Positions 26,634 through 36,477 are shown, numbered from the stretch's first letter. The stretch: 64,000 nucleotides of DNA from Sphingobacterium sp. UGAL515B_05 (GCF_033097525.1 NZ_CP109907.1:1240001-1304000); one strand, 5' to 3'. Notes: generated by a model not told the origin, from the sequence alone. Program-made: numbers and translations.

Positions 26634-27416
26634 TTACTTTTTACCCAAAACTTTCTCTACATGTTCGAATGTCAGCAACACATCTGGTTCACCTTTACGG
26701 ATTGCAACCATCTGTTCGAAGTGCGCCGATAATTTTCCATCCACTGTACTTACTGTCCAACCATCATCCCAAAAACGAACACCTGCGCGCCCCGCATTGA
26801 TCATCGGCTCGATACAAATAACCAAACCTTCTTCCAATTTAGGACCTGCACCACGTTTTCCGTAGTTGGGAACTTCAGGTTTTTCATGTAAGTGGTACCC
26901 TACTCCGTGTCCAACTAGCTCGCGAACAATTCCGAATCCGAATTTGTTTACGTACTCCTGAACAGCCGAAGAAATATCTCCAACACGTTTACCAGCCACA
27001 GCCTGTTCAACACCTTTGTACAATGATTCTTTTGTTACATCCAATAACAACTGAGCTTCCTCAGATATCTCGCCTACACCAAAGGTATACGCTGAATCAC
27101 TGATAAACCCATTCAAATTGACACCACCATCGACCGAAACAAGATCTCCATCTTTAATTTCATAATCGCTTGGAAAACCGTGTACAATTTGATCGTTAAC
27201 AGATATACACAAAGAATATGGAAATCCGTGATAATTTAGGAACGCAGGCGTTCCACCGTTATCATGGATATACTCATAAGCTAATTTATCAAGAGATATA
27301 GTCTTTACCCCAGGCTTAATCACTTTTGCGATTTCACCAAGCAATTGCGAAAGCACATCTGCTGACTTCCGCAATTGCTCTATATCTTCTGCTGACTTAT
27401 AAAATACTTTAGACAT
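26634..27416 (-). CDS. map: Methionine aminopeptidase, type I
   Basis: Map removes the initiator methionine from new proteins. The 260-residue pita-bread-fold enzyme has the five metal ligands in order: Asp in VSVDGGVN, Asp in SDSAYTF, His in GHGVGYHLHE, Glu in CIEPMI and Glu in AHFEQMV. It has no N-terminal zinc finger, as in bacterial type I. It lies 9 bases after secY and 74 before infA. Confidence 0.97.
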   Translation of the reverse strand: MSKVFYKSAEDIEQLRKSADVLSQLLGEIAKVIKPGVKTISLDKLAYEYIHDNGGTPAFLNYHGFPYSLCISVNDQIVHGFPSDYEIKDGDLVSVDGGVNLNGFISDSAYTFGVGEISEEAQLLLDVTKESLYKGVEQAVAGKRVGDISSAVQEYVNKFGFGIVRELVGHGVGYHLHEKPEVPNYGKRGAGPKLEEGLVICIEPMINAGRAGVRFWDDGWTVSTVDGKLSAHFEQMVAIRKGEPDVLLTFEHVEKVLGKK

Positions 27417-27425
27417 CTAAAGAAA

Positions 27426-28763
27426 TTAAATTGCCGAATGATCCATTCCCTCAACAGACGCGGCCGAACGACCTTTAATACGACCTGTTTTCATTAATCC
27501 ATCGTAATGACGCATCAACAAATGAGATTCGATCTGTTGCAAAGTATCCAACACCACACCTACTAAAATCAATAATGACGTACCACCGTAGAAGTGCGCA
27601 AATTGATTATTAATACCAAACAAACTTGCAATAGCAGGTAGAATAGCGATAATCGCTAAGAAAATTGCACCTGGAAATGTAATATTTGATATTACGCGGT
27701 CTATAAAATTACTAGTTTCCAATCCGGGTTTAATACCTGGAACAAAACCTCCATTTTTCTTCATGTCATCCGACATCTGTTGCGGATTCACCATAATTGC
27801 TGTATAGAAAAACGTAAATGCGATAATTAACACCGCAAATGTCACGTTGTATGCAACAGAAGTATAGTTACTCAACGAAGTCAAAAATTCCGACTGAATA
27901 TTTGGGAAGAATTGTCCTAAACTCATCGGCACAAACATAATTGCCTGTGCAAAAATGATAGGCATTACACCTGCAGCATTTACCTTTAAGGGTATATACT
28001 GACGTACTCCACCGACTTGCTTGTTTCCAACGATTTTCTTCGCGTATTGTACAGGAATCTTACGAACACCCTGTACGATCAAGATCGTAAAGATCACAAC
28101 AAAGAATAACGCCACAAATTCAAGCAACAATGGAATTGGACCACCACCACCTTTCGCCATTCTAGAAACCCATTCCGCAGTGATACCACTTGGCAATTGA
28201 GCGATAATACCTGTCATGATGATCAAAGAAATACCATTACCGATACCTTTATCCGTAATTTTTTCCCCTAACCACATCACAAATAAAGTACCGCCTGTCA
28301 AAACTATGGCAGTTAGAATAGTGAATAATGGGTCTGCGATTGTCTTAGCACTTGGCTCGATTTGAGTACGTACATAAGCAAAAGCCTGAAGCAAAGTAAT
28401 CCCTAAAGTTAAATAGCGAGTAATCTGATTCATTTTTTGACGACCACTTTCCCCTTCTTTCTGCATCTTTTGGAAGTAAGGAACCGCGATGCCCAGCAAT
28501 TGAACAACAATGGATGCCGAGATATATGGCATTACCCCTAAAGCAAAGATAGCCGAACGAGAGAAAGATCCCCCCGCAAACATATCCAATAAGCCCAATA
28601 AACCCTCTTTTTGACCAGAAGCCAAAGCATGAGGATTTACACCTGGTAATACCACGTGACATCCAATACGGTAAATCAAAAGAAAAAGTAAGGTATTTAA
28701 AATACGCGTACGTAAATCATCGATTTTCCAAATATTGGTTAAGGTTGTGATTAGTTTCTTCAT
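27426..28763 (-). CDS. secY: Protein translocase subunit SecY
   Basis: SecY is the pore of the Sec translocon in the inner membrane. The 445-residue protein has ten hydrophobic segments, the plug-region sequence GLLGLLDMFAGGSFSRSAIFALGVMPYISASIVVQL, here split only for citation, and the cytoplasmic loop ending near GIKPGLETSNFID. The gene follows rplO by 3 bases, the usual spc-operon position. Confidence 0.98.
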   Translation of the reverse strand: MKKLITTLTNIWKIDDLRTRILNTLLFLLIYRIGCHVVLPGVNPHALASGQKEGLLGLLDMFAGGSFSRSAIFALGVMPYISASIVVQLLGIAVPYFQKMQKEGESGRQKMNQITRYLTLGITLLQAFAYVRTQIEPSAKTIADPLFTILTAIVLTGGTLFVMWLGEKITDKGIGNGISLIIMTGIIAQLPSGITAEWVSRMAKGGGGPIPLLLEFVALFFVVIFTILIVQGVRKIPVQYAKKIVGNKQVGGVRQYIPLKVNAAGVMPIIFAQAIMFVPMSLGQFFPNIQSEFLTSLSNYTSVAYNVTFAVLIIAFTFFYTAIMVNPQQMSDDMKKNGGFVPGIKPGLETSNFIDRVISNITFPGAIFLAIIAILPAIASLFGINNQFAHFYGGTSLLILVGVVLDTLQQIESHLLMRHYDGLMKTGRIKGRSAASVEGMDHSAI

Positions 28764-28766
28764 TTA

Positions 28767-29213
28767 TTAAATTTTAACGATAGAACCGCCTGCAGCTTCA
28801 ATCGCTTTTTGAGCAGAAGCAGTAAACGCGTGCGCTGTTACTTCAACTTTAGCTTTCAACTCACCGCGACCCAAGATTTTAACTTTGTCATTTTTAGACA
28901 CTAAACCATGAGCTTTCAATGCGTCGAAATCTACAGCTGTTAAATTGTGTTTCTCGATCAACGCTTGTAAAGTATCTAAGTTTACACCATTATACTCAAC
29001 ACGGTTGATGTTTTTGAAACCAAATTTAGGCACACGACGTTGCAAAGGCATTTGACCACCTTCGAAACCGATTTTCGTAGAGTGACCTGAACGAGAACCA
29101 GCACCTTTGTGACCACGTGTTGAAGTACCACCACGACCAGAACCAGTACCACGGCCAATACGTTTGCTACTTTTTACTGCACCTTTTGCAGGTTTTAAAT
29201 TACTTAAGTTCAT
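28767..29213 (-). CDS. rplO: Ribosomal protein L15
   Basis: L15 is a late-assembling large-subunit protein. The 148-residue sequence starts MNLSNLKPAKGAVKSSKRIG, is rich in Gly and basic residues through its N-terminal half (GRGTGSGRGGTSTRGHKGAGSR), and ends in a globular domain with AHAFTASAQKAIEAAGG. It follows rpmD after a 118-base gap containing a hairpin. Confidence 0.98.
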   Translation of the reverse strand: MNLSNLKPAKGAVKSSKRIGRGTGSGRGGTSTRGHKGAGSRSGHSTKIGFEGGQMPLQRRVPKFGFKNINRVEYNGVNLDTLQALIEKHNLTAVDFDALKAHGLVSKNDKVKILGRGELKAKVEVTAHAFTASAQKAIEAAGGSIVKI

Positions 29214-29294
29214 TTTAAACTAAATTGTGCTAGCCCTTCGCTCTCACTAAACAGGTACTAGCGATTAAAAAATAATGATTATTAATAACAAGTA

Positions 29295-29322
29295 ATGGAA
29301 GAAGCCCAAAGACCTCTTCCAT
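29295..29322 (-). promoter_or_regulatory. Hairpin between rpmD and rplO
   Basis: ATGGAAGA (29295-29302) and TCTTCCAT (29315-29322) form a perfect 8-bp stem that can extend by G-U pairs. It lies in one of the few long gaps of the operon. It has no T-run and may be a processing or regulatory element. Confidence 0.45.
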
Positions 29323-29331
29323 ATGCTAATA

Positions 29332-29511
29332 TTAAATAGTTTCGATAGCTACTAAATGGTTTACTTTACGTACCATTCCAATAATTGATGGAGTAGCTTC
29401 AACTTCTACTGAGTGGTTGATTCTTTTCAAACCCAATGCCTCAATAGTTTTCTTTTGGCGCTCGCTTCTGTCGATAACGCTCTTTATCTGGGTGATTTTA
29501 ATTTTTGCCAT
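29332..29511 (-). CDS. rpmD: Ribosomal protein L30
   Basis: Reading the minus strand between rplO and rpsE gives 59 residues, MAKIKITQIKSVIDRSERQK and then the family segment LGLKRINHSVEVEATPSIIG, ending VNHLVAIETI. This is the normal length and position of L30. The gene begins 5 bases after the rpsE stop. Confidence 0.97.
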   Translation of the reverse strand: MAKIKITQIKSVIDRSERQKKTIEALGLKRINHSVEVEATPSIIGMVRKVNHLVAIETI

Positions 29512-29516
29512 GATAA

Positions 29517-30035
29517 TTAACCGTTAAATACTTTATTTAAATCGACACCGCGGTGTTGGGCTACTGTATATGCATCGCGCATGCTTGCTAAAGCTGTTAC
29601 AGTTGCTTTTACCACGTTGTGTGGGTTGGAAGAACCTAATGATTTAGCCAATACGTCTTTGATACCAGCAGACTCCAATACTGCGCGCATTGCACCACCG
29701 GCTAAAACTCCTGTACCTGCGATAGCTGGTTTAACCAAAACTGAACCACCAGAATATTTACCATATTGCTCATGTGGAACAGTACCTTTGATAATAGGAA
29801 CTTTCACCAAATTTTTCTTCGCGTCGTCAATACCTTTCGTGATTGCTTCTGTTACCTCTTTAGCTTTACCTAAACCGTAACCAACAATACCGTTTTCATC
29901 ACCTACTACAACAATTGCAGAGAAGCTGAAAGTACGACCACCTTTAGTAACTTTAGCTACACGTTGGATACTTACTAAGCGATCTTTTAATTCAATTTCG
30001 CTTGATTTTACTCTTTTTATATTGCTTAATGCCAT
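29517..30035 (-). CDS. rpsE: Ribosomal protein S5
   Basis: S5 lies at the mRNA entry channel and affects decoding accuracy with S4. The 172-residue protein has the double-stranded RNA-binding S5 domain at about 14-77 ([30 protein letters not shown]) and the C-terminal domain with [16 protein letters not shown] and [13 protein letters not shown]. The length is normal. Confidence 0.98.
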   Translation of the reverse strand: MALSNIKRVKSSEIELKDRLVSIQRVAKVTKGGRTFSFSAIVVVGDENGIVGYGLGKAKEVTEAITKGIDDAKKNLVKVPIIKGTVPHEQYGKYSGGSVLVKPAIAGTGVLAGGAMRAVLESAGIKDVLAKSLGSSNPHNVVKATVTALASMRDAYTVAQHRGVDLNKVFNG

Positions 30036-30047
30036 TTCTTTCTATGA

Positions 30048-30401
30048 TTAAAAGTCTAAACCGCCTTCGCGAGCACCTTCAGCCAAAGATTTGATACGGC
30101 CATGGTATAAGTACCCATTACGGTCAAAAACTACTTTATTAATACCTGCTGCTAATGCTTTTTCAGCCACTAATTTACCTACAGCTTTAGATTGATCAAC
30201 CTTGTTACCAGATGCAACAAACTCTTTTGACAAGCTAGATGCAGCAACTAATGTTTTACCTGCATTGTCGTCAATGATTTGCGCATAGATACCTTTGTTA
30301 CTTCTAAAAACCGATAAACGTGGACGTTCAGACGTTCCAGCAAGGTTTTTTCTGATTCCTTTTTTGATTCTCTCTCTACGAGATGCTTTTTGTCCTGCCA
30401 T
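30048..30401 (-). CDS. rplR: Ribosomal protein L18
   Basis: L18 binds 5S rRNA together with L5 and L25. The 117-residue protein has the basic N-terminus [18 protein letters not shown], the segment [20 protein letters not shown] and the C-terminal [20 protein letters not shown], full length for the family. It is 5 bases after rplF. Confidence 0.98.
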   Translation of the reverse strand: MAGQKASRRERIKKGIRKNLAGTSERPRLSVFRSNKGIYAQIIDDNAGKTLVAASSLSKEFVASGNKVDQSKAVGKLVAEKALAAGINKVVFDRNGYLYHGRIKSLAEGAREGGLDF

Positions 30402-30406
30402 GATTA

Positions 30407-30961
30407 TTATTTTTTAGCTGATTTACCTGCTTTTCTTCTCAATACTTCACCTGCAAACTTAACACCTTTTCCTTTGTAAGGTTCTGGTTTACGGAAGCCA
30501 CGGATTTTTGCCGCTACCTGTCCGATCAATTGTTTGTCAGCACACTCCAAAGTGATTGTAGGGTTTTTACCTTTATCAGCAGTAGTTGATACTTTAACCT
30601 CTTTTGGCAATACAAAAACAATCTGGTGAGAGAAACCTAAAGTTAACTCTAATACATTACCAGTACTTGAAGCACGGTAACCTACACCGACTAACTCTTG
30701 CGTAGTTTTGTAACCTTCAGTCACACCGTGAACCATGTTAGCCAACAGGGAACGGTATAGACCGTGTAATGCTTTGTGTTTCTTTTGATCAGTTGGACGT
30801 GTTACAACGATATTGCCCTCTTCTTGAGCAATCGTGATGTCACGATCAACTTGTTGTGTTAATTCGCCTTTAGGACCTTTTACTGAAACTAAGTTTTTGT
30901 CCGAAATAGTAACAGTTACCCCAGCAGGGATAGCGATAGGCGCTTTTCCAATTCTTGACAT
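30407..30961 (-). CDS. rplF: Ribosomal protein L6
   Basis: L6 lies next to the GTPase centre of the large subunit. The 184-residue protein contains the two repeated L6 domains and the C-terminal signature [14 protein letters not shown] followed by [12 protein letters not shown]. The start MSRIGKAPI is standard. It lies 21 bases after rpsH. Confidence 0.98.
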   Translation of the reverse strand: MSRIGKAPIAIPAGVTVTISDKNLVSVKGPKGELTQQVDRDITIAQEEGNIVVTRPTDQKKHKALHGLYRSLLANMVHGVTEGYKTTQELVGVGYRASSTGNVLELTLGFSHQIVFVLPKEVKVSTTADKGKNPTITLECADKQLIGQVAAKIRGFRKPEPYKGKGVKFAGEVLRRKAGKSAKK

Positions 30962-30982
30962 TTCTTTGTGCTTTTACCTAGA

Positions 30983-31381
30983 TTAATAAACGTAACATAA
31001 AACTTCACCACCAACATTTTGAAGTCTAGCTTCCTTATCTGTCATTACACCTTTAGATGTTGACAAGATAGCAATACCTAAACCGTTCAAAACACGAGGC
31101 ATAGTATCAACGCTTGCATACTTTCTTAAACCAGGTTTACTCACACGTGTCAACGTACGAATAGCCGGAATTTTGCTAATTGGATTATATTTCAATGCGA
31201 TTTTGATCGTACCCTGTACGCCATTCTCATCGAATTTGTAATTAGCAATGTAACCTTTGTCAAAAAGAACTTTCGTGATCTCTTTTTTAAGGTTCGATGC
31301 AGGAATTTCAACAACCCTGTGGTTGGCCTTGATGGCATTCCTTACTCGTGTAAGGTAATCCGCAATTGGATCTGTAGTCAT
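30983..31381 (-). CDS. rpsH: Ribosomal protein S8
   Basis: S8 binds the central domain of 16S rRNA and, in E. coli, represses the spc operon by binding its mRNA. The 132-residue protein starts MTTDPIADYLTRVRNA and ends with the RNA-binding STSKGVMTDKEARLQNVGGE and VLCYVY. The 139-base gap before it holds a terminator-like hairpin and a second hairpin near its start, which suggests separate control of the genes downstream of rpsN. Confidence 0.98.
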   Translation of the reverse strand: MTTDPIADYLTRVRNAIKANHRVVEIPASNLKKEITKVLFDKGYIANYKFDENGVQGTIKIALKYNPISKIPAIRTLTRVSKPGLRKYASVDTMPRVLNGLGIAILSTSKGVMTDKEARLQNVGGEVLCYVY

Positions 31382-31412
31382 TATATATGAAAATTTGTGA
31401 CAGCGGTTTCCC

Positions 31413-31432
31413 TCCCAACCATTGGTATGGGA
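31413..31432 (-). promoter_or_regulatory. Leader hairpin upstream of rpsH
   Basis: TCCCAACC (31413-31420) and GGTATGGGA (31424-31432) form an 8-bp stem with one bulge and a 3-base loop, about 32 bases upstream of the rpsH start on the minus strand. It is a candidate binding site for an autoregulator such as S8. Confidence 0.4.
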
Positions 31433-31465
31433 CCTTCTATCTGTTAAACAATTTTAAAATGCAAA

Positions 31466-31499
31466 AACCCCGGCAATCCTAAATTGAATTGCCCGGGCA
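31466..31499 (-). terminator. Internal terminator-like hairpin between rpsN and rpsH
   Basis: On the minus strand CCCGGGCAAT pairs with ATTGCCGGGG (10 bp, one mismatch, 10-base loop) and is followed directly by TTTTT. The hairpin begins about 20 bases after the rpsN stop inside the ribosomal operon, so it may attenuate transcription of rpsH and later genes. Confidence 0.55.
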
Positions 31500-31520
31500 A
31501 AATTAAGTATTTTTTTTTAA

Positions 31521-31790
31521 TTACCAAGAAGCTTTTTTCACCCCTGGGATTTTGCCATCTAAAGCCATCTCACGGAATGTTACACGAGAGATACCGAATT
31601 GACGCATATATCCTTTAGGACGGCCAGTCAATTTACAACGGTTGTGTAAACGTACTGGAGAAGCATTTTTAGGCAATTTATCTAATGCAACGTAATCGCC
31701 AGCAGCTTTTAATTCTGCACGTTTTGCTGCATATTTAGCTACCAATTTAGCGCGTTTTACTTCGCGTGCTTTTAATCCTTCTTTAGCCAT
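31521..31790 (-). CDS. rpsN: Ribosomal protein S14 (zinc-free type)
   Basis: S14 is a late-binding 30S head protein. The 89-residue protein is the longer, C-minus form: the C-terminal half [20 protein letters not shown] has a single Cys instead of the CxxC...CxxC zinc site. Its start overlaps the rplE stop by 8 bases, indicating translational coupling. Confidence 0.98.
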   Translation of the reverse strand: MAKEGLKAREVKRAKLVAKYAAKRAELKAAGDYVALDKLPKNASPVRLHNRCKLTGRPKGYMRQFGISRVTFREMALDGKIPGVKKASW

Positions 31791-32352
31791 TGTTATTAGT
31801 ATTTTGATTTTTAAATGGTAAACCGAATTGTTTCAACAATTCTAAAGCTTCAACATCATTTTGAGCAGAAGTCACGAAAGTGATATCCATACCTTGGATC
31901 TTGTTGATTTTATCAATGTTGATCTCAGGGAAAATGATTTGCTCAGTGATACCTAAGTTATAGTTACCACGTCCGTCAAAGCCTTTATCGTTGATACCGC
32001 GGAAGTCACGAATACGTGGAAGCGATACAGCTACTAAACGATCCAAGAATTCAAACATATTATTGTCACGCAAAGTAACACGTGCCCCTACAGGCATACC
32101 TTTACGTAATTTAAAGTTTGAAATATCTTTTTTCGATTTTGTAGCAACAGCTTGTTGACCTGTGATTAAAGTCAACTCAGCAATAGCGTTATCGATTAAT
32201 TTTTTATCAGCTGTTGCAGCTCCTACACCTTGTGAAACAACAATTTTCTCAAGTTTAGGAACCTGCATAATACTTTTATACTGAAATTTTTCTTGAAGTG
32301 CTTTACGGATTTCCTCCGCATATTTCACTTTTAATCTTGGTACGTAAGTCAT
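31783..32352 (-). CDS. rplE: Ribosomal protein L5
   Basis: L5 binds 5S rRNA and contacts P-site tRNA. The 189-residue protein has the [20 protein letters not shown] start region, [15 protein letters not shown], and the [17 protein letters not shown] and [18 protein letters not shown] blocks, with a short Asn-rich C-terminal end. It shares one base with the rplX stop (TAATG). Confidence 0.98.
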   Translation of the reverse strand: MTYVPRLKVKYAEEIRKALQEKFQYKSIMQVPKLEKIVVSQGVGAATADKKLIDNAIAELTLITGQQAVATKSKKDISNFKLRKGMPVGARVTLRDNNMFEFLDRLVAVSLPRIRDFRGINDKGFDGRGNYNLGITEQIIFPEINIDKINKIQGMDITFVTSAQNDVEALELLKQFGLPFKNQNTNNNG

Positions 32353-32696
32353 TATTTAATTTCCTCCCCTGATTTTTTAGCGTAACGAACTAATTTACCA
32401 TCTGCGTTTAACTTACGACCTACACGTGTAGTTGCACCTGTTTTAGGATCGATAACAGCTAAATTAGAGATGTGAATACCAGCTTCTTTCTCAATGATAC
32501 CACCATTAGGATTAGCTGCACTTGGTTTAGTGTGTTTTTTTACGATGTTAGCGCCCTCAACGATAGCTCTATTTTTATCCACTAAAACAGTTAATACTTT
32601 TCCTTGAACACCTTTAGAGTTACCAGCGATAACTTTCACTAAATCACCTTTTTTAATTTTGATTTTGTGCGTAGTTGTTTTTGTTTTCTGTGCCAT
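32352..32696 (-). CDS. rplX: Ribosomal protein L24
   Basis: L24 is an assembly initiator of the large subunit. The 114-residue protein has the KOW motif [20 protein letters not shown] and the segment [20 protein letters not shown], then [20 protein letters not shown]. It lies 2 bases after rplN. Confidence 0.98.
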   Translation of the reverse strand: MAQKTKTTTHKIKIKKGDLVKVIAGNSKGVQGKVLTVLVDKNRAIVEGANIVKKHTKPSAANPNGGIIEKEAGIHISNLAVIDPKTGATTRVGRKLNADGKLVRYAKKSGEEIK

Positions 32697-32698
32697 AA

Positions 32699-33067
32699 TT
32701 ATAAAACCTCCGGTGCTAATGATACAATTTTCATGAACTGTTTCTCACGCAACTCTCTAGCAACAGGGCCAAAGATACGTGTACCACGTGGTTCATCATT
32801 ATTATTTAATAATACAGCGGCGTTGTCATCGAAACGGATATATGAACCATCTTTACGACGGATTTCCTTTTTCGTTCTAACGACTACTGCTTTAGAAACG
32901 GAACCTTTTTTCACGTTTCCTGAAGGCATAGCGCTTTTCACCGATACAACAATCTTATCTCCGATTGATGCATAACGCTTGCGCGTACCGCCCAATACAC
33001 GGATTACTAAAACTTGTTTAGCACCGCTATTGTCAGCTACATTAAGTCTTGATTCTTGTTGTACCAT
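32699..33067 (-). CDS. rplN: Ribosomal protein L14
   Basis: L14 contacts 16S rRNA across the subunit interface and is the binding site of the silencing factor RsfS. The 122-residue protein starts [18 protein letters not shown] and has the conserved [21 protein letters not shown]-terminus. It lies 1 base after rpsQ. Confidence 0.98.
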   Translation of the reverse strand: MVQQESRLNVADNSGAKQVLVIRVLGGTRKRYASIGDKIVVSVKSAMPSGNVKKGSVSKAVVVRTKKEIRRKDGSYIRFDDNAAVLLNNNDEPRGTRIFGPVARELREKQFMKIVSLAPEVL

Positions 33068-33068
33068 G

Positions 33069-33323
33069 TTATTTAGCTCTTTCTATAATTTCTACTAATC
33101 TCCAGTTTTTTGTTTTACTCAGCGGACGAGTTTCCATGATTAATACCGTATCGCCGATACCGCAGGTATTAGTTTCGTCATGAGCTTTAAATTTAGTAGT
33201 TTTTTTAACGAACTTACCATAGATCGGGTGTTTCACTTTACGTTCCACTGATACCACGATAGACTTGTCCATCTTGTTGCTAACTACTAAGCCGATTCTT
33301 GTTTTTCTTAAATTTCTTTCCAT
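33069..33323 (-). CDS. rpsQ: Ribosomal protein S17
   Basis: S17 is a primary 16S rRNA-binding protein of the 30S body. The 84-residue OB-fold protein has [20 protein letters not shown] and the [20 protein letters not shown] block with the terminal [16 protein letters not shown]. It is full length, 14 bases after rpmC. Confidence 0.98.
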   Translation of the reverse strand: MERNLRKTRIGLVVSNKMDKSIVVSVERKVKHPIYGKFVKKTTKFKAHDETNTCGIGDTVLIMETRPLSKTKNWRLVEIIERAK

Positions 33324-33337
33324 TTCGACTTTAAATT

Positions 33338-33556
33338 TTACGCCTCAGAGGCTGTTTCATTTTTAGCTGCAGCTTTGCGTGCACTGATCTCTGTACTGAT
33401 ACGAGCGATAGTTTTGCGTGCTGCTTTGATCACGTTAGGGTTCTCAATAGCTGAAACAGCATGTGCAAATTTCAATTTTGTAAGGGCTGTTTTCTCTTCT
33501 ACAAGACGAGCTTTTAAGTCCTCATTAGATAATTCTAAAATTTCTGAATTTTTCAT
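33338..33556 (-). CDS. rpmC: Ribosomal protein L29
   Basis: L29 lies next to L23 at the tunnel exit. The 72-residue helical-hairpin protein reads [20 protein letters not shown], then [20 protein letters not shown] and the basic helix [20 protein letters not shown]. It follows rplP after 92 bases that contain a strong hairpin. Confidence 0.97.
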   Translation of the reverse strand: MKNSEILELSNEDLKARLVEEKTALTKLKFAHAVSAIENPNVIKAARKTIARISTEISARKAAAKNETASEA

Positions 33557-33597
33557 GTTTTTTCAGTTGTTATTTGGGTTATCATCGCTTTATATAT

Positions 33598-33624
33598 AGC
33601 GTTAGGGGTAACGGCCCTAACGCT
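33598..33624 (-). promoter_or_regulatory. Hairpin between rplP and rpmC
   Basis: A perfect 10-bp stem, AGCGTTAGGG (33598-33607) with CCCTAACGCT (33615-33624), has a 7-base loop. It lies 42 bases upstream of the rpmC start on the minus strand. There is no T-run after it, so processing or translational control is more likely than termination. Confidence 0.5.
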
Positions 33625-33648
33625 TAAATGATGACATTACCAAGATTT

Positions 33649-34071
33649 TTATGCTTCAACGTAGTCTCTACGAATCACAAACTTAGTTTGAACCGGAAGT
33701 TTTTGAGCTGCAAGGCGTAAAGCTTCTTTGGCAATTTCCAAAGGCACACCTTCTGCTTCAAATAACATACGGCCTGGGCGTACTACTGCTACCCAGTATT
33801 CTGGAGCACCCTTACCTTTACCCATACGTACCTCTGCAGGTTTTTTCGTAACAGGTTTGTCAGGGAAAATACGAATCCAAACTTGACCTTCACGTTTCAT
33901 ATAACGTGTAACCGCAATACGAGCTGCCTCGATTTGACGACTAGTGATCCATGCTTGCTCCATTGTTTTGATACCGAAAGAACCGAAAGCTAACTCCGCT
34001 CCACGAGAAGCGTTACCTTTCATGCGGCCTTTCTGCATCTTTCTGAACTTCGTTCTTTTTGGCTGTAACAT
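33649..34071 (-). CDS. rplP: Ribosomal protein L16
   Basis: L16 lies close to the A site and peptidyl transferase centre. The 140-residue protein has [19 protein letters not shown], the [20 protein letters not shown] block and the segment [20 protein letters not shown], whose Arg near the loop is hydroxylated in some bacteria. It is normal in length. Confidence 0.98.
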   Translation of the reverse strand: MLQPKRTKFRKMQKGRMKGNASRGAELAFGSFGIKTMEQAWITSRQIEAARIAVTRYMKREGQVWIRIFPDKPVTKKPAEVRMGKGKGAPEYWVAVVRPGRMLFEAEGVPLEIAKEALRLAAQKLPVQTKFVIRRDYVEA

Positions 34072-34130
34072 GTTCGTATACTTTTTAAATCTGCTTTTTC
34101 AGCAGGTTTTTGTTGTAATCTAAATAACTA

Positions 34131-34925
34131 TTAATCTTTTTTCGGACCACGGTTGCTTCCACCACGGTTGTTTCCACCACGGTTATTTCCACCGCGACCA
34201 CCTTTGTTGTTACGGTTGTCACGACGTTCGCCACCACCTTCGTGGTTGCCACGTGATTTTACACCAGATGCTTGACCAATGTTTGGAGATAAGTCACGTT
34301 TACCGTAAACCTCACCTTTACAGATCCAAACTTTGATACCAATTTTACCGTATGTAGTCAATGCTTCAGCTAAAGCGTAGTCGATATCAGCACGCAATGT
34401 GTGTAAAGGAGTTCTTCCTTCTTTGTATTGTTCAGTACGCGCCATTTCAGCACCACCTAAACGACCAGAACACATGATTTTGATACCTTCTGCACCCATA
34501 CGCATTGTAGAAGCGATTGAAGTTTTCATTGCACGACGGAATGAAATACGTGCCTCTAATTGTTTAGCGACACCTTCAGCTACTAACTTCGCATCTAACT
34601 CAGGGCGTTTGATCTCGAAAATGTTGATTTGAACATCCTTTTTAGTCAGTTTTTTCAACTCTTCTTTGATCTTGTCAACTTCTTGACCACCTTTACCGAT
34701 AACGATACCTGGACGAGCAGTGTGAATTGTAACAGTGATACGTTTTAAAGTTCTTTCGATAACAACTTTAGCTACACCACCTTTTGCAATACGAACAGAA
34801 AGATATTTTCTGATTTTTTCGTCTTCAACTAATTTATCGGAATAGTTTTTACCTCCGAACCAGTTAGAATCCCAACCTTTGATGATTCCTAATCTGCTAC
34901 CTATTGGATTTGCTTTTTGTCCCAT
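34131..34925 (-). CDS. rpsC: Ribosomal protein S3 with a Gly/Arg/Asn-rich tail
   Basis: S3 forms the mRNA entry site and helicase with S4 and S5. The 264-residue protein has the KH domain with [14 protein letters not shown] and the C-terminal domain containing [20 protein letters not shown]. After about residue 225 comes a tail unlike E. coli S3: charged [13 protein letters not shown] followed by the repeats [19 protein letters not shown] and a Lys-rich end. Such RGG/GGN-like tails bind RNA in other proteins. Their role in S3 is not known to me. Confidence 0.97.
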   Translation of the reverse strand: MGQKANPIGSRLGIIKGWDSNWFGGKNYSDKLVEDEKIRKYLSVRIAKGGVAKVVIERTLKRITVTIHTARPGIVIGKGGQEVDKIKEELKKLTKKDVQINIFEIKRPELDAKLVAEGVAKQLEARISFRRAMKTSIASTMRMGAEGIKIMCSGRLGGAEMARTEQYKEGRTPLHTLRADIDYALAEALTTYGKIGIKVWICKGEVYGKRDLSPNIGQASGVKSRGNHEGGGERRDNRNNKGGRGGNNRGGNNRGGSNRGPKKD

Positions 34926-34936
34926 TTCTCAATAAA

Positions 34937-35371
34937 TTAGTTTTGTTCAACGTTTAATTTGCTATCAACTACCAACGTAACGTGATTTGAACGTTTACGA
35001 ACTCTGTATCCGCGACCTTGAGGAGCCGGACGCAATCTTTTCAACTGACGACCACCACCTACTGATACTTCTTTTACAATTAGTTCGCTTTCTTCCACTG
35101 ATTTACCTTCGTTTTTGGCTTCCCAGTTTTTGATTGCAGATAATAATAATTTTTCTACACGAGCAGCAGCTTCTTTACTTGAGTGTTTCAAAATGTATAA
35201 TGCATTTTCCACACGTTGACCGCGAATTAAGTCTACCACTAAACGCATCTTACGAGGCGAAGTAGGGCAGTTCAATAATTTGGCATCCGAAGCTCCTCCT
35301 TTTTGAGCTTTCTCTTGCTCTTTGCGTTGTCTAATTAAGACAGACTTTTTAAGTTTTTTTGTTGCTTCCAT
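34937..35371 (-). CDS. rplV: Ribosomal protein L22
   Basis: L22 lines the exit tunnel. The 144-residue protein has a Lys/Gln-rich N-terminal extension of about 25 residues, then [20 protein letters not shown] and the tunnel beta-hairpin region [20 protein letters not shown]. The extension makes it longer than the E. coli protein (110 residues). It is 6 bases after rpsS. Confidence 0.98.
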   Translation of the reverse strand: MEATKKLKKSVLIRQRKEQEKAQKGGASDAKLLNCPTSPRKMRLVVDLIRGQRVENALYILKHSSKEAAARVEKLLLSAIKNWEAKNEGKSVEESELIVKEVSVGGGRQLKRLRPAPQGRGYRVRKRSNHVTLVVDSKLNVEQN

Positions 35372-35377
35372 TACCTA

Positions 35378-35644
35378 TTATTTTTTCTTTTCTGCGTGGC
35401 CTCTGAATGTACGCGTAGGCGCGAATTCACCAAGCTTGTGACCTACCATATTTTCTGTTACATAAACAGGGATAAATTTGTTCCCGTTGTGCACTGCGAA
35501 GGTATGGCCAACAAAATCAGGTGAAATCATTGATCTACGAGACCATGTTTTGATAACTGACTTTTTGTTAGTTTCATTCATAGAAAGAACTTTTCTTTCT
35601 AAGTTGTGATCGATATAAGGACCTTTTTTAATTGAACGAGCCAT
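35378..35644 (-). CDS. rpsS: Ribosomal protein S19
   Basis: S19 sits in the 30S head with S13 and contacts A-site tRNA. The 88-residue protein is [19 protein letters not shown] with the conserved [20 protein letters not shown] and the end [17 protein letters not shown]. It shares one base with the rplB stop (TAATG). Confidence 0.98.
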   Translation of the reverse strand: MARSIKKGPYIDHNLERKVLSMNETNKKSVIKTWSRRSMISPDFVGHTFAVHNGNKFIPVYVTENMVGHKLGEFAPTRTFRGHAEKKK

Positions 35645-36471
35645 TATTTTTTCCTTCTCTCAATGATGTAACGATTCGATGTTTTCTTCTTGTAACGTGT
35701 TTTGAAGCCTTTAGCTAATACACCTGTACGTGAGCGTGGGTGACCTCCTGAAGTACGGCCTTCACCACCACCCATAGGGTGATCTACTGGGTTCATCGCA
35801 ACACCACGAACTCTTGGACGACGACCTAACCAACGTTTGCGACCTGCTTTACCTAACACTTGGTTAGATCTTTCATGGTTCGATACCGAACCAATTGTAG
35901 CAACACAAGTCAATAAGATCATACGTGTTTCGCCTGAAGGTAATTTGATGATGGCATATTTACCATCACGAGCAGACAATTGAGCATAAGTACCAGCCGA
36001 ACGAGCAATTGAACCACCTTGACCAGGATTTAATTCAATGTTGTGGATGATAGAACCCAATGGAATGTTTGCTAATGGTAATGTATTACCAACTTCTGGG
36101 GCAACTTTATCACCTGCGATTACAGTTTGACCAACTACTAAACCAGCTGGAGCAAGGATGTAACGTTTTTCACCATCAGCGTAATGCAACAAGGCAATAC
36201 GAGCAGTACGATTTGGATCGTACTCGATAGTAGCTACTTTTGCAGGGATATCTTTTTTATCGCGTTTGAAATCAATTAATCGGTATACTTTTTTATGTCC
36301 CCCACCGAGATAACGCATAGTCATTTTACCGGAGTTATTACGACCGCCTGATTTCTTGTTGATTTTTACTACTAACGATTTTTCAGGAACGTTTGTAGTA
36401 ACATCAGAGTAGTCAGCGCCTACTCTAAAACGAGTACCAGGGGTTACCGGTTTGAATCTTTTAACTGCCAT
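35644..36471 (-). CDS. rplB: Ribosomal protein L2
   Basis: L2 is needed for subunit joining and lies near the peptidyl transferase centre. The 275-residue protein has the OB and SH3-like domains and the universal segment [20 protein letters not shown], which carries the conserved functional His, ending in [14 protein letters not shown]. It is 6 bases after rplW. Confidence 0.98.
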   Translation of the reverse strand: MAVKRFKPVTPGTRFRVGADYSDVTTNVPEKSLVVKINKKSGGRNNSGKMTMRYLGGGHKKVYRLIDFKRDKKDIPAKVATIEYDPNRTARIALLHYADGEKRYILAPAGLVVGQTVIAGDKVAPEVGNTLPLANIPLGSIIHNIELNPGQGGSIARSAGTYAQLSARDGKYAIIKLPSGETRMILLTCVATIGSVSNHERSNQVLGKAGRKRWLGRRPRVRGVAMNPVDHPMGGGEGRTSGGHPRSRTGVLAKGFKTRYKKKTSNRYIIERRKK

Positions 36472-36477
36472 TTTTTA

